DNA of 64,000 bases from CATOSP01 sp965205385 (lineage in GTDB: Bacteria; Chloroflexota; Dehalococcoidia; Lucifugimonadales; UBA3495), in the NCBI GenBank assembly GCA_965205385.1, contig CBDBGS010000004.1:62001-126000 (forward strand), given 5' to 3'. Under the pieces are notes generated by a model. The model did not search any database, had not been told where the DNA came from, and worked only from the letters and a program-made list of their open reading frames with translations. Of this stretch, positions 17,641 to 25,392 are shown piece by piece. How positions within the stretch are numbered: the stretch's first letter is position 1; the number at the start of each line of letters is the position of its first letter. The translations under genes were made by a program, and so were the position numbers.

Positions 17641-18948
17641 CTAATCCACACCCGGAGGCTCGCTGTTCTCCCTGACCGACCGTGGTCCGGAATCATCGGA
17701 AGAAGCCTGTTCCAATGTGGTGTCCTCGTCGTACCAGAATTCTAACGGGGTCTCCTCGATGTCCGGTTCGGATTCCGGGTATAGCCGCCTCAAGTCCCAT
17801 TCGTTGATCCAGCGGCGCACAAAAGACCTGATCCTGCGACGTCCTCCTCGGCCTATCCCATGTTCTATGTCGGGCGCGGCCCAATTATATCCCTCTGAGT
17901 GGATGGCTCTCAGCTGGTTATACAGATCGCTGAGCATGGCTTCGTCGGGTTCGGCCAATGCATGAACACCCCTCTCGATAAGCCTCATACCGGTCTCAGC
18001 CCGGGCCGCTGCGATGTTGTCCTCCTCTCTCTGCCTTGCCCTTAGGCGGGGCGCAGCCTTATCCCTATCTTCCTTCTCGTCGAGAACCACTGAGGCAAAG
18101 TCAGCGGTCACTGTGCCGACCAGGACCAGTCCAGGATATTCTTCGCCGGAAGATTGACCCATCCAGCGGGCAAGCTCAGCATAAGACCTCGCTCTTTGCA
18201 ACACACTATAGTTGGCTACGAGTTCAATTTCGTCCATCAGGACTACCCATCCCGCGTATCCCGCCGCCTTAATCAATTCGAGGAGAAATCGCAATCGTTG
18301 TGGCGGCAAGTCCCGAGCAGCAGGCGCCCGGAATGAATAAGCCTGCGCTTGACCTATGTCCCTTAGCCCGTCGCGCACTTCTTTGACGACTGGTTTTTCT
18401 CCAGACCAAAACCAGGTTATTTTGTTTAGCAACTCGGGTTCGCGGTGCTTTTCATAAACCAACAGGGTGGCCGGCAATATTCTATGTAGTCCATTGTCTT
18501 CCTGATTGGCCCACGTGAAGAGCGCGGCATAATCCTCGGAATTGTAGTCCAGATTGTGAGCAATCTCTTCCACGACGTGGCCCGTGATCCCTGGAGCTCT
18601 CCCATTCTCAACGGCAGCCTTGAAGACCTTATCCATGTCGAACAACGGTGTTTCCTTGCTGATGACGACCCGGCTGCACACGAAGTTTTCGGCCAGGGCT
18701 TGGGTTTCCAGGTAACCCAGCAGATGAGACTTCCCGGAGCCGAAATCCCCGGCCACGAGCATTCCGGCGCTGGAGTTTGGCGCGTCTCCCTCGTTAGAGA
18801 CACGGGACAATAGGGCGTGGAACTCGCGCTCGACGTCCGGCTGGCTACAACCCAATGCGGCGACGGCATCACCGTTGGGCACTCCATTCCGCAGCGCCTC
18901 CAGCGCCCGGCGACTCTTCAACTTCGACGTGATTTCACCGTCAATCAT
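17641..18948 (-). CDS. BrxD/DUF2791-like P-loop ATPase (BREX system ATP-binding domain)
   Basis: A 435-residue protein with SRRALEALRNGVPNGDAV at the N-terminus, Walker A GDFGSGKSH (67-75), the VVISKETPLFDMDKVF segment, RAPAARDLPPQRLRFLLELI and Walker B VVLMDEIE (about 235-242), followed by an arginine-rich RGGRRRIRSFVRRWINEWD region. This matches what I know of the DUF2791 family, which includes BrxD of type 2 BREX. Function in BREX is poorly defined; ATP-driven control of a defence complex is assumed. No pglZ, pglX or pglW is near. The start overlaps the upstream gene's stop by 4 bp. The acidic C-terminal tail looks disordered. Confidence 0.85.
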   Translation of the reverse strand: MIDGEITSKLKSRRALEALRNGVPNGDAVAALGCSQPDVEREFHALLSRVSNEGDAPNSSAGMLVAGDFGSGKSHLLGYLETQALAENFVCSRVVISKETPLFDMDKVFKAAVENGRAPGITGHVVEEIAHNLDYNSEDYAALFTWANQEDNGLHRILPATLLVYEKHREPELLNKITWFWSGEKPVVKEVRDGLRDIGQAQAYSFRAPAARDLPPQRLRFLLELIKAAGYAGWVVLMDEIELVANYSVLQRARSYAELARWMGQSSGEEYPGLVLVGTVTADFASVVLDEKEDRDKAAPRLRARQREEDNIAAARAETGMRLIERGVHALAEPDEAMLSDLYNQLRAIHSEGYNWAAPDIEHGIGRGGRRRIRSFVRRWINEWDLRRLYPESEPDIEETPLEFWYDEDTTLEQASSDDSGPRSVRENSEPPGVD

Positions 18949-19934
18949 TGCGGTTGCTCCAAACGCGCTGTGTCTGCCAGACGGACCAGCGTAGACATCG
19001 GGTTGGCTTGGCTGCGGTCCCGCACCTCGTCGGCGATTCTTCCCATAAGGGCCTGGTAAATCCCCAGTCCTTTGCCAGACCGGTCGTCGTTGAGGAATTC
19101 CTCATCGGCTATCACAACCATCAGGAAACTCTCGAGGCGATCCGTTCCATCTATGAACTCTCTCAGTAGCTCATAGTGGTCCATCACCATCGCACGGCTA
19201 TAGAAGCGCAAGCCGTCCCTCGGGTTTCGCCGCAAGGTTACCCGTGAATCATCTATGATCGCCAGGACGCCAGAGTAGCCTACAAACTTGGTCCAATACA
19301 GGAGAGATTCAAAGAAGTGCCTGGCGTTGGTGCGAGTTATGGCGTTGTAAATAGAGTAGCGCTTAACGTTGGAAACCCTACGGTTCGTTCCCGTCAGCCA
19401 ATCAACTATTGCCGACCCTTCTGGACTCTCCCCCGTGTCCCACGTTTCTGCCAGACACAGCCGCGTCATCGCAACCCGGAAGTCCTTGGCCATCCGGCGG
19501 TTCGCGTATATCTCTACTTCCAGGCTGGGGCGGAGTTCTTGCATGACGAACTCGACGCTGGTTGAGTTGGCCGCGGCGATGGAGTTCAGAAGCGACGGCT
19601 CCGCACTGGCGCTGATCCCGTCGACGCTGTAGTTTTGTTCCCGCGCCAATCTCAGGATTACCCGCCTGGCCATGAGCTTCCAGGGAACCTGCGATGCGAC
19701 TCGAAAGAAGATTTCATGCGCCATGTGGACTCTGGTATCTGAGGCATCCACCTCGGCGACGATGTAATCCATACCGGTAGCAACCTTGGCCAGCCCGGCT
19801 GCCACCCCGTGAGCGTCAACGCCGCCTAATGGCACGGCAAATTTGATTGATGAACCACCCGCTTTCACGAATTGGGTGAGGTACTCGTCGTTAAGGGTGT
19901 CAAGCCATTCCTGGAGGCGAAGCGTGTTGGTCAT
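18945..19934 (-). CDS. ATPase-like partner protein lacking a P-loop (DUF2791-related, tentative)
   Basis: A 329-residue protein. Its layout resembles the neighbouring ATPase: an N-terminal region with GGVDAHGVAAGLAKVATGMDYIV in place of a nucleotide loop, a central FESLLYWTKFVGYSGVLAIIDDSRV that looks like a Walker B strand, and a basic C-terminal helical part. No GxxxxGK[ST] motif is present. It may be a degenerate paralogue that pairs with the active ATPase; this is inference from layout, not from alignment. It is coupled to both neighbours by 4-bp ATGA overlaps. Confidence 0.72.
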   Translation of the reverse strand: MTNTLRLQEWLDTLNDEYLTQFVKAGGSSIKFAVPLGGVDAHGVAAGLAKVATGMDYIVAEVDASDTRVHMAHEIFFRVASQVPWKLMARRVILRLAREQNYSVDGISASAEPSLLNSIAAANSTSVEFVMQELRPSLEVEIYANRRMAKDFRVAMTRLCLAETWDTGESPEGSAIVDWLTGTNRRVSNVKRYSIYNAITRTNARHFFESLLYWTKFVGYSGVLAIIDDSRVTLRRNPRDGLRFYSRAMVMDHYELLREFIDGTDRLESFLMVVIADEEFLNDDRSGKGLGIYQALMGRIADEVRDRSQANPMSTLVRLADTARLEQPQ

Positions 19935-20758
19935 CGGCCGCCTCCGGTGAATTGAATCCCGTAGTAATCCACTGATTCCCCGGTTGGCCCAACGAATGAG
20001 ATCGTCCCGGACGCCCGCCTTGTGCCGGTGGATGCTGGGAAAGAAACCCTCGCACCTGATCTCGTCCGCCGGATGTCGCTGGCCTCCAGACTGAACAGGT
20101 CGCGGGCAAAATCCAGTTGGCTGTAGTCTCGGGCAGCCCCCGGAAGTCCCGTAAAGAGTTCGTAGACTCGCCCTAACTGGATTACCTGCCCAACCTCTTC
20201 CAATTTCAGCCTATCTGAGGAACTGCCCGCAGTTAGAGCGACGTAGGCCCGGTAAAGCGCCTCGAGGAAGGCTTGAGGGCTGAACCGGGGGGGACGTTTC
20301 TGGAGGTTCTCCAAGACCCCAACGACTCTCGTGGGGCGGATCGTGGACATTTGCTTCCGGTTAATCTGCAACGCCCTTTCGCCAGGAACGATGCGAATGA
20401 CCGACGGGTGGGCGATCAGCCTGCCGTCTCTATCGAATATTTGGAGGGCCTTCTTCCGAGCTTCGTCCTTTAGCTCCTCTGAGTATTGTCCCTCCAGGTA
20501 CTCTCGCTCATCCTCCGGCGTGAATGGCCAGGCGTTCCCTGCATTCGCGACCTCTTGGCGAATAAGGTTGAGCCCTTCCCGCAATCGTTCGCTACCTCTC
20601 CGAACGGCCGCAATATTGCCGTCCTGCGCGGCCTTACGCATTTGCTTAGCGACCCTGGACAAGCTGGTCAGAGCCTCCAAGACAGAATCAGCCGCGTTCT
20701 CCGCGGCGGCGAATCCTTGTTCAAACGTCGACATCACTGCCTCTCTACTGGTACTCAA
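19931..20758 (-). CDS. unknown 275-residue protein, first gene of the SNF2/BrxD-like operon
   Basis: Not recognised. Residues 5-80 are predicted helical (AAENAADSVLEALTSLSRVA and a basic helix). The middle carries PSVIRIVPGERALQINRKQMSTIRPTRVVGVL (given in part), and a helical region follows (PQAFLEALYRAYVALT). The C-terminus is Gly/Thr/Ser-rich beta-like (RASGTISFVGPTGESVDYY). It could be a DNA- or protein-binding entry factor for the complex. A second Met at residue 9 (MSTFEQ) is an alternative start. Its stop overlaps the next gene by 4 bp. No clear promoter was found in the 174-bp gap upstream. Confidence 0.72.
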   Translation of the reverse strand: MSTSREAVMSTFEQGFAAAENAADSVLEALTSLSRVAKQMRKAAQDGNIAAVRRGSERLREGLNLIRQEVANAGNAWPFTPEDEREYLEGQYSEELKDEARKKALQIFDRDGRLIAHPSVIRIVPGERALQINRKQMSTIRPTRVVGVLENLQKRPPRFSPQAFLEALYRAYVALTAGSSSDRLKLEEVGQVIQLGRVYELFTGLPGAARDYSQLDFARDLFSLEASDIRRTRSGARVSFPASTGTRRASGTISFVGPTGESVDYYGIQFTGGGR

Positions 20759-20932
20759 AGATGATAGTATGAGTTATGGTTGGTACACCATGAGGCCAGT
20801 CTCAAAGGCGCAGCGATTCGCGCGCAAATACGTCATTTTGGACATTGACTACGAATCGGGCGGCCGGACCGGGGACCATGGCGCACATTGAGTGTGGGGT
20901 GTTGCCGGATAAGACCTATGGGCCGGTTACGC

Positions 20933-21730
20933 TCAACCGTTGCTTACGGCTTCTAGCTGTCGGCGGTCTTCCTCGGCTTCGGCGGTCCGGCCTTGGGAGG
21001 CGTAGGCTTGGGCGCGGGATTCCAGGGCGGGTCCGTACGAGCCATCCAGGGCGAGGGCCTTGGTGAACTGGTCGATCGCCTCTTGGATGCGGCCCTCCAC
21101 GATCATACCCTTGCCCCGTTCGGTCATCGCTACCGCCGTGGGCACTCCCCGGGTCATTGGCTTGAGCGCGGAACGCGAGACGGAAGGCGTGTCTTCGGTA
21201 GGTGGTGACGGTTTTTCCGATGCGGCCGAACCCACCGGAGTCTCCGTGGATTCGCGTGGCGGAGACTCTTGAGCTGGCGCGGATTCGTGAGCGGCAGGTT
21301 GGACCTGGTCCGGCGTGGGCGCGTTGGCTCCTACCGGGGACGGGTCTGCCGTCTCTGGAGGGGATGCGGAAACCTGAGTCTCTTCTACCATCTGCCCGTC
21401 GTCTGGGTAGGACCGCTTGAGCTCCCAGCCGCAAGACGTGCAGTAATACCTGCCGTGAGGTTGGCTCGCGCTGCACCTGGCGCAGATCACTCCCTGGGGC
21501 GAGGGGCTGGTGGTGGTCTGCGGTGATTTCAACAAGAACAGGACAACCATGGGCAACATGCTTATCAATAGGCTAGGACCGCCATCCCGGAAATAGACCA
21601 GAATAGTAATCATGATCGCCGCCGCCGCGCCCCCCCAGGCCCAGGGGTTTCGATGCTTCGCCCGCGCTAGCTGGATGGTCCACGTCAGGACCAGAGCCAT
21701 CGAGATAAACATTAGAAAGTCTTCCCACAT
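20933..21730 (-). CDS. membrane protein with zinc ribbon and C-terminal TPR
   Basis: A 265-residue protein. Three hydrophobic segments lie in the first 70 residues (about 3-20, 31-46, 54-68). A four-cysteine zinc ribbon follows (CARC ... YYCTSCGW), then a long Pro/Ser/Glu-rich linker (about 115-190) and a single TPR-like helical pair (RIQEAIDQFTKALALDGSYGPALESRAQAYASQG region, described in part). This suggests a membrane-anchored scaffold facing the cytoplasm. Function unknown. It lies 174 bp upstream of the five-gene operon on the same strand, so a link is possible but not supported by coupling. Confidence 0.7.
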   Translation of the reverse strand: MWEDFLMFISMALVLTWTIQLARAKHRNPWAWGGAAAAIMITILVYFRDGGPSLLISMLPMVVLFLLKSPQTTTSPSPQGVICARCSASQPHGRYYCTSCGWELKRSYPDDGQMVEETQVSASPPETADPSPVGANAPTPDQVQPAAHESAPAQESPPRESTETPVGSAASEKPSPPTEDTPSVSRSALKPMTRGVPTAVAMTERGKGMIVEGRIQEAIDQFTKALALDGSYGPALESRAQAYASQGRTAEAEEDRRQLEAVSNG

Positions 21731-22169
21731 ACCGGAGGGTCCTGCCAGTAGATGATTCCTGGTGTCGTTTTAGAACGCCGCCTAACCGGTGACAGCGTCC
21801 ACGCTCTGAATATACAGCTTAACCGCTGCCGGGACAATCATGGAAGACCGACCCTGTGCTGTCCCCTCAACCTGAAGATGGCCCGTAGGGTGGTTGATGC
21901 CCGATGCGCAAGCCGATACCAGCCGCCCCGCGGGCCGTTAAATTCGCATACATGGTAACCAGAGTTCATCCAAATGTCTACGTGCTCGAGGCATTATGGT
22001 ACGAGAACCGTTAAGGTGATCTTGATTGACAGGGCAAATTGGCGTTGCTAAAATTAGCCACCTTTCCAAGACCTCGTGCGTGATCAAGTGACCAGCACAT
22101 TCTATTTCCCCCGCTCGGGACGACTGGCGTTTCGAGCGCCCCACCACCCGATATAGCTAAGGAGGAACC
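21731..22169. other. intergenic region upstream of fbp
   Basis: About 440 bp between divergent genes. I see the fbp promoter near 22026-22054 and no convincing gene. A 68-codon frame at 21752-21958 lacks a ribosome binding site and any recognisable motif. A structured RNA could be present but I do not recognise one. Confidence 0.5.
22026..22054 (+). promoter_or_regulatory. near-consensus sigma70-type promoter for fbp
   Basis: TTGACA (22026-22031), a 17-bp spacer, and TAAAAT (22049-22054). The predicted transcript would start near 22061 and have a leader of about 110 nt before the fbp ATG at 22170. Confidence 0.75.
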
Positions 22170-23351
22170 ATGAAACTCACCCTGTCTATTCTGAAAGCCG
22201 ACGTGGGGTCGATTGGCGGCCATACCAAGCCGTCGGATCGAATGCTGGACGCGGTTAAGTCGGATGCGGCGGATGCGGTGAAACGAGGTCTGTTGATCGA
22301 TACATTCGTCGGACACACCGGTGACGACATCTGCATCATCGCCTCCCACACCAACGGCACCGACAACACAGATGTCCACCAGTTTGCCTGGAACTCTTTC
22401 CTGCATGCCACCGACATCGCCAGCCAATACGGTCTTTACGGCGCGGGCCAGGACCTTCTGGTCGACGCCCCCTCCGGTAACATCAGAGGCGCGGGTCCGG
22501 CGGTCGCTGAAATCGAGCTCGATCACGATCCCGTCAAGACCAACCCGCTCCGGCCCGCCGAGTCGTTCATGGTGCTTGCCGCCGACAAGTGCGGCCCTGG
22601 AGCTTACAATCTGCCGATGTTCCTGGGGTTCGCCGATCCAATGTATTGCGCCGGACTGATGTTGCCCCGGATCAACGAGGGGTTCACCTTCAACATCATA
22701 GATATGGACAATACGGATGGGGACAGCATTCTCTCGCTGAACGCTCCGGAAGACTATTATCGGATTTCGGTGCTTCTTCGGGACAATGAGCGGTTCGGGA
22801 TCGATTCCATCGTGTCCCGGTACTCCGGTCAGACCGCTGCAGCCATCTCGGCGACGCGGCTGCACAACATCGCCGGTTCCTATACGGGTAAGGACGACCC
22901 GGTGGCCTTGGTCCGGAACCAGGGCATTTTCCCCGCTCCCGAAGAATTGATATCCCCCTACACCAAAGCCCACTACATCGGAGGCGACGCCCGCGGCTCT
23001 CATGTCATGCCCCTGATGCCGGTGCCCATCAACACCGCCGTTACCGGCATGTATTGTTTGCCATTGGTCTCCTGCATCGGCTTCTCGCTCAACGCCGGTG
23101 GCTATTTCTCCGACTCGTTTGCCGACTTCTTCGACAACCCGGCGTGGGATTACGTCCGGCAGTTGGCCCAGGAGAAGGGGATCGCGATGCGCGCGCAGGG
23201 TTGGTCCGGCGCGGCCATGCTGCCCTATGGAGAGCTTGAATACTCCGGGTTCCGCCACAGCATTGGCGACTTGGTAGCCCGCTTCGCCTTCCGGGACGGG
23301 AACGGCACCGGCGGAGAGGTCCCGGAAAAAGCCGCCAGCGCAGACGATTAG
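22170..23351 (+). CDS. fbp: fructose-1,6-bisphosphate aldolase/phosphatase (bifunctional, archaeal type)
   Basis: A 393-residue protein starting MKLTLSILKADVGSIGGHTKPS, with GHTGDDICIIASHTNG, FLHATDIASQYGLYGAGQDLL, the acid-rich NIIDMDNTDGD segment and YIGGDARGSHVMPLMPVP. These are signatures of the type V FBPA/P enzyme, which joins triose phosphates to FBP and dephosphorylates it to fructose-6-phosphate, driving gluconeogenesis one way. It was described in archaea and deep-branching bacteria. The start has an AAGGAGGA site and a strong promoter upstream; a perfect hairpin terminator follows. It is a single-gene unit. Confidence 0.95.
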   Translation: MKLTLSILKADVGSIGGHTKPSDRMLDAVKSDAADAVKRGLLIDTFVGHTGDDICIIASHTNGTDNTDVHQFAWNSFLHATDIASQYGLYGAGQDLLVDAPSGNIRGAGPAVAEIELDHDPVKTNPLRPAESFMVLAADKCGPGAYNLPMFLGFADPMYCAGLMLPRINEGFTFNIIDMDNTDGDSILSLNAPEDYYRISVLLRDNERFGIDSIVSRYSGQTAAAISATRLHNIAGSYTGKDDPVALVRNQGIFPAPEELISPYTKAHYIGGDARGSHVMPLMPVPINTAVTGMYCLPLVSCIGFSLNAGGYFSDSFADFFDNPAWDYVRQLAQEKGIAMRAQGWSGAAMLPYGELEYSGFRHSIGDLVARFAFRDGNGTGGEVPEKAASADD

Positions 23352-23408
23352 CCATTCAGCGCCGGCTCCGGCGCGGGGCCGTCCATCTCAACCATTCTGC
23401 AATGCGAA

Positions 23409-23435
23409 AAGGCCTGGGAATTGTTCCCAGGCCTT
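23409..23435. terminator. bidirectional intrinsic terminator between fbp and aspS
   Basis: A perfect 12-bp stem (AAGGCCTGGGAA, 23409-23420, with 23424-23435) and a TTG loop, followed by ACGTTTTGTT on the plus strand and TTTT-containing sequence on the minus strand. It lies between the convergent ends of fbp (23351) and aspS (23497) and can serve both. Confidence 0.9.
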
Positions 23436-23496
23436 ACGTTTTGTTGGCCGAGGGCGGCGGCGGGAGTTACTCGGACGGCCATTACCAGAAACGTGT

Positions 23497-25287
23497 TTAC
23501 TCCGTAATGTCCAGCGACAACTCCTTTAGCTGGGATGGGGCCACCGGGGCAGGCGCGCCAAACAATAGGTCAGTACCGGTCTGAGTCTTGGGGAAGGCTA
23601 TTACGTCCCGGATGGAAGCCGAGTCAGTCAACATGGCGACGATGCGGTCAATACCGGGCGCGATGCCGCCGTGGGGTGGAGCCCCGTACTCGAACGCCTG
23701 CAGAATGTGGCCGAACAGGTCGTTCACTTGCTCTTTGGTGTACCCTAAGATGCCGAATATCTTTTCTTGCAGCTCTCTTTCGTGGATCCGTATGCTGCCG
23801 CTGGCCAACTCCGTGCCGTTGCAGACAAGGTCGTAGTGCCGTGCTCTGACTGCGCCGGGGTCCCCTTCCTCCAGCAAATGCGCCTCGCCGGGGGCCGGTG
23901 AGGTGAAGGGGTGGTGGGATGATTCCCACTTTTGTGCGTCCTCGTCCCACTCGAATAACGGAAATTGGGTGACGAAAGCGAAAATCAGCGTGTCCGGGTC
24001 CGCCAGGCCCAGCTTTTCGCCCATGTGAAGGCGCATGACGTTGAGCCACTGGTTGGCTTGCCGCGCCGGGCCAGCCATGAGCAGGACCATGTCTCCCGGC
24101 CCTGCGCCCACTCGCCCGGCCAGCCGCTTGTTCCACTCCACCGGCATCCTGAGTCCCGCTGAACTCAGGACGTTTTCCTCCGTCATGTCCTCCAGGGAAC
24201 CTTCACACCTGAACCGTATGTGGCTGAGACCGGCCGCCCCCGCGTCACGGGCCACCTGCTCCAACTCTCTGACTTGAGAAGTGGTCATCTTCGCCTGGCC
24301 CGGAGCGGCGAACCCCTTCACGATCCCGCCCTGCTGGACCACGGATTGAAACACGCGGAACTCAGTTTCCGCGGCCAGGTCCGATACGTCGGCCATTTCC
24401 AGGCCGAACCGGAGGTCAGGCTTGTCCGAACCGTACTTGGCCATCGCGTCCTGGAAGGACAGCCTGGGGAAGGGTTTGACGATAGTTTTTTCGGGCACCA
24501 CGGCTTCGACCATGGCGCTAAACAGCTCTTCGGTCAGGCCAAGCACGTCCTCTTCATCCACGAAGCTCATCTCGAGGTCGAGCTGGGTGTGCTCTAGCTG
24601 GCGGTCGGCCCGAAGGTCTTCATCGCGGAAGCACCGGGCGATCTGAAAGTACTTTTCGATACCTGACACCATCAGCAACTGCTTGAGTTGCTGGGGAGAC
24701 TGTGGCAGCGCGTAAAAGCTGCCCGGTTGCATCCGGCTGGGAACGAGGAAGTCGCGCGCGCCCTCTGGGGTGCTCTTTATCAAGATCGGCGTTTCGATCT
24801 CCAGGAATCCCCGGGCGTCCAAGAAGTCGCGGATGTACTTGACCACCTTGTGGCGAATAATCAGGTTCCGCTGCATGGCGGGGCGGCGCAGGTCCAAGTA
24901 CCGGTACCGGAGGCGCAGGCTTTCGTCAACCTCCACGTCGTCGGTGATGTAAAAGGGCGTGGTAAGCGAGGAGTTGAGGACCTCCACCTCTTCGGCGGCG
25001 ACCTCCACATCTCCGGTGCCCATCTGAGGATTTTCGCTTCCCTCGGGCCGCCGATTGACCGTCCCTTTGACCTGGACGACCCATTCCGGGCGCAACTGTT
25101 CGGCGATTTTGTAGGCTTCCGGAGACAGTTCCGGATTGAACACCACCTGTACCACGCCGGACCGGTCCCGGAGGTCCACGAAAATGATACCCCCATGGTC
25201 CCGCCGCCTCCCGACCCAGCCCGCCAGGGCATGACGGGTGTCGATGTCTCCCGCTCTAAGCTCACCACAGTCCGCGCTCTTAAGCAC
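23497..25287 (-). CDS. aspS: aspartyl-tRNA synthetase
   Basis: A 596-residue class II synthetase. An N-terminal OB-fold anticodon domain (GWVGRRRDHGGIIFVDLRDRSG) is followed by motif 1 (FLEIETPILIKSTPEGARDF), motif 2 (FRDEDLRADRQLEHTQLD), the inserted bacterial GAD domain (about 285-420), and motif 3 (GIAPGIDRIVAMLTDSASIRDVIAFP). It charges tRNA-Asp; whether it also charges tRNA-Asn depends on gat genes outside the window. Length is normal for the bacterial type. It ends at the shared terminator. Confidence 0.96.
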   Translation of the reverse strand: MLKSADCGELRAGDIDTRHALAGWVGRRRDHGGIIFVDLRDRSGVVQVVFNPELSPEAYKIAEQLRPEWVVQVKGTVNRRPEGSENPQMGTGDVEVAAEEVEVLNSSLTTPFYITDDVEVDESLRLRYRYLDLRRPAMQRNLIIRHKVVKYIRDFLDARGFLEIETPILIKSTPEGARDFLVPSRMQPGSFYALPQSPQQLKQLLMVSGIEKYFQIARCFRDEDLRADRQLEHTQLDLEMSFVDEEDVLGLTEELFSAMVEAVVPEKTIVKPFPRLSFQDAMAKYGSDKPDLRFGLEMADVSDLAAETEFRVFQSVVQQGGIVKGFAAPGQAKMTTSQVRELEQVARDAGAAGLSHIRFRCEGSLEDMTEENVLSSAGLRMPVEWNKRLAGRVGAGPGDMVLLMAGPARQANQWLNVMRLHMGEKLGLADPDTLIFAFVTQFPLFEWDEDAQKWESSHHPFTSPAPGEAHLLEEGDPGAVRARHYDLVCNGTELASGSIRIHERELQEKIFGILGYTKEQVNDLFGHILQAFEYGAPPHGGIAPGIDRIVAMLTDSASIRDVIAFPKTQTGTDLLFGAPAPVAPSQLKELSLDITE

Positions 25288-25392
25288 GCGCCGCCTCCAG
25301 TATCAGGTTTATCCAGGTTGAGTAATGGTTACCGCACCCGGCTTATCTCCGCCCGTTTGGGCCGGGGCCGGCGACGGTTGCCGCGCCTGAGG

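Noticed and set aside
15318..20758. complete BREX, DISARM or Zorya system
   Set aside because: Only BrxD-like and SNF2-like parts are present; PglZ, methyltransferase, DrmA/B or ZorA/B genes are not seen.
20331..20891. 186-codon plus-strand frame opposite the first operon gene
   Set aside because: Antisense shadow; the minus-strand gene is translationally coupled to its neighbour.
21752..21958. 68-codon small gene upstream of fbp
   Set aside because: No ribosome binding site, no motif, biased composition.
22011..23258. 415-codon minus-strand frame opposite fbp
   Set aside because: Shadow of the well-supported fbp gene; composition is biased and no motif is present.
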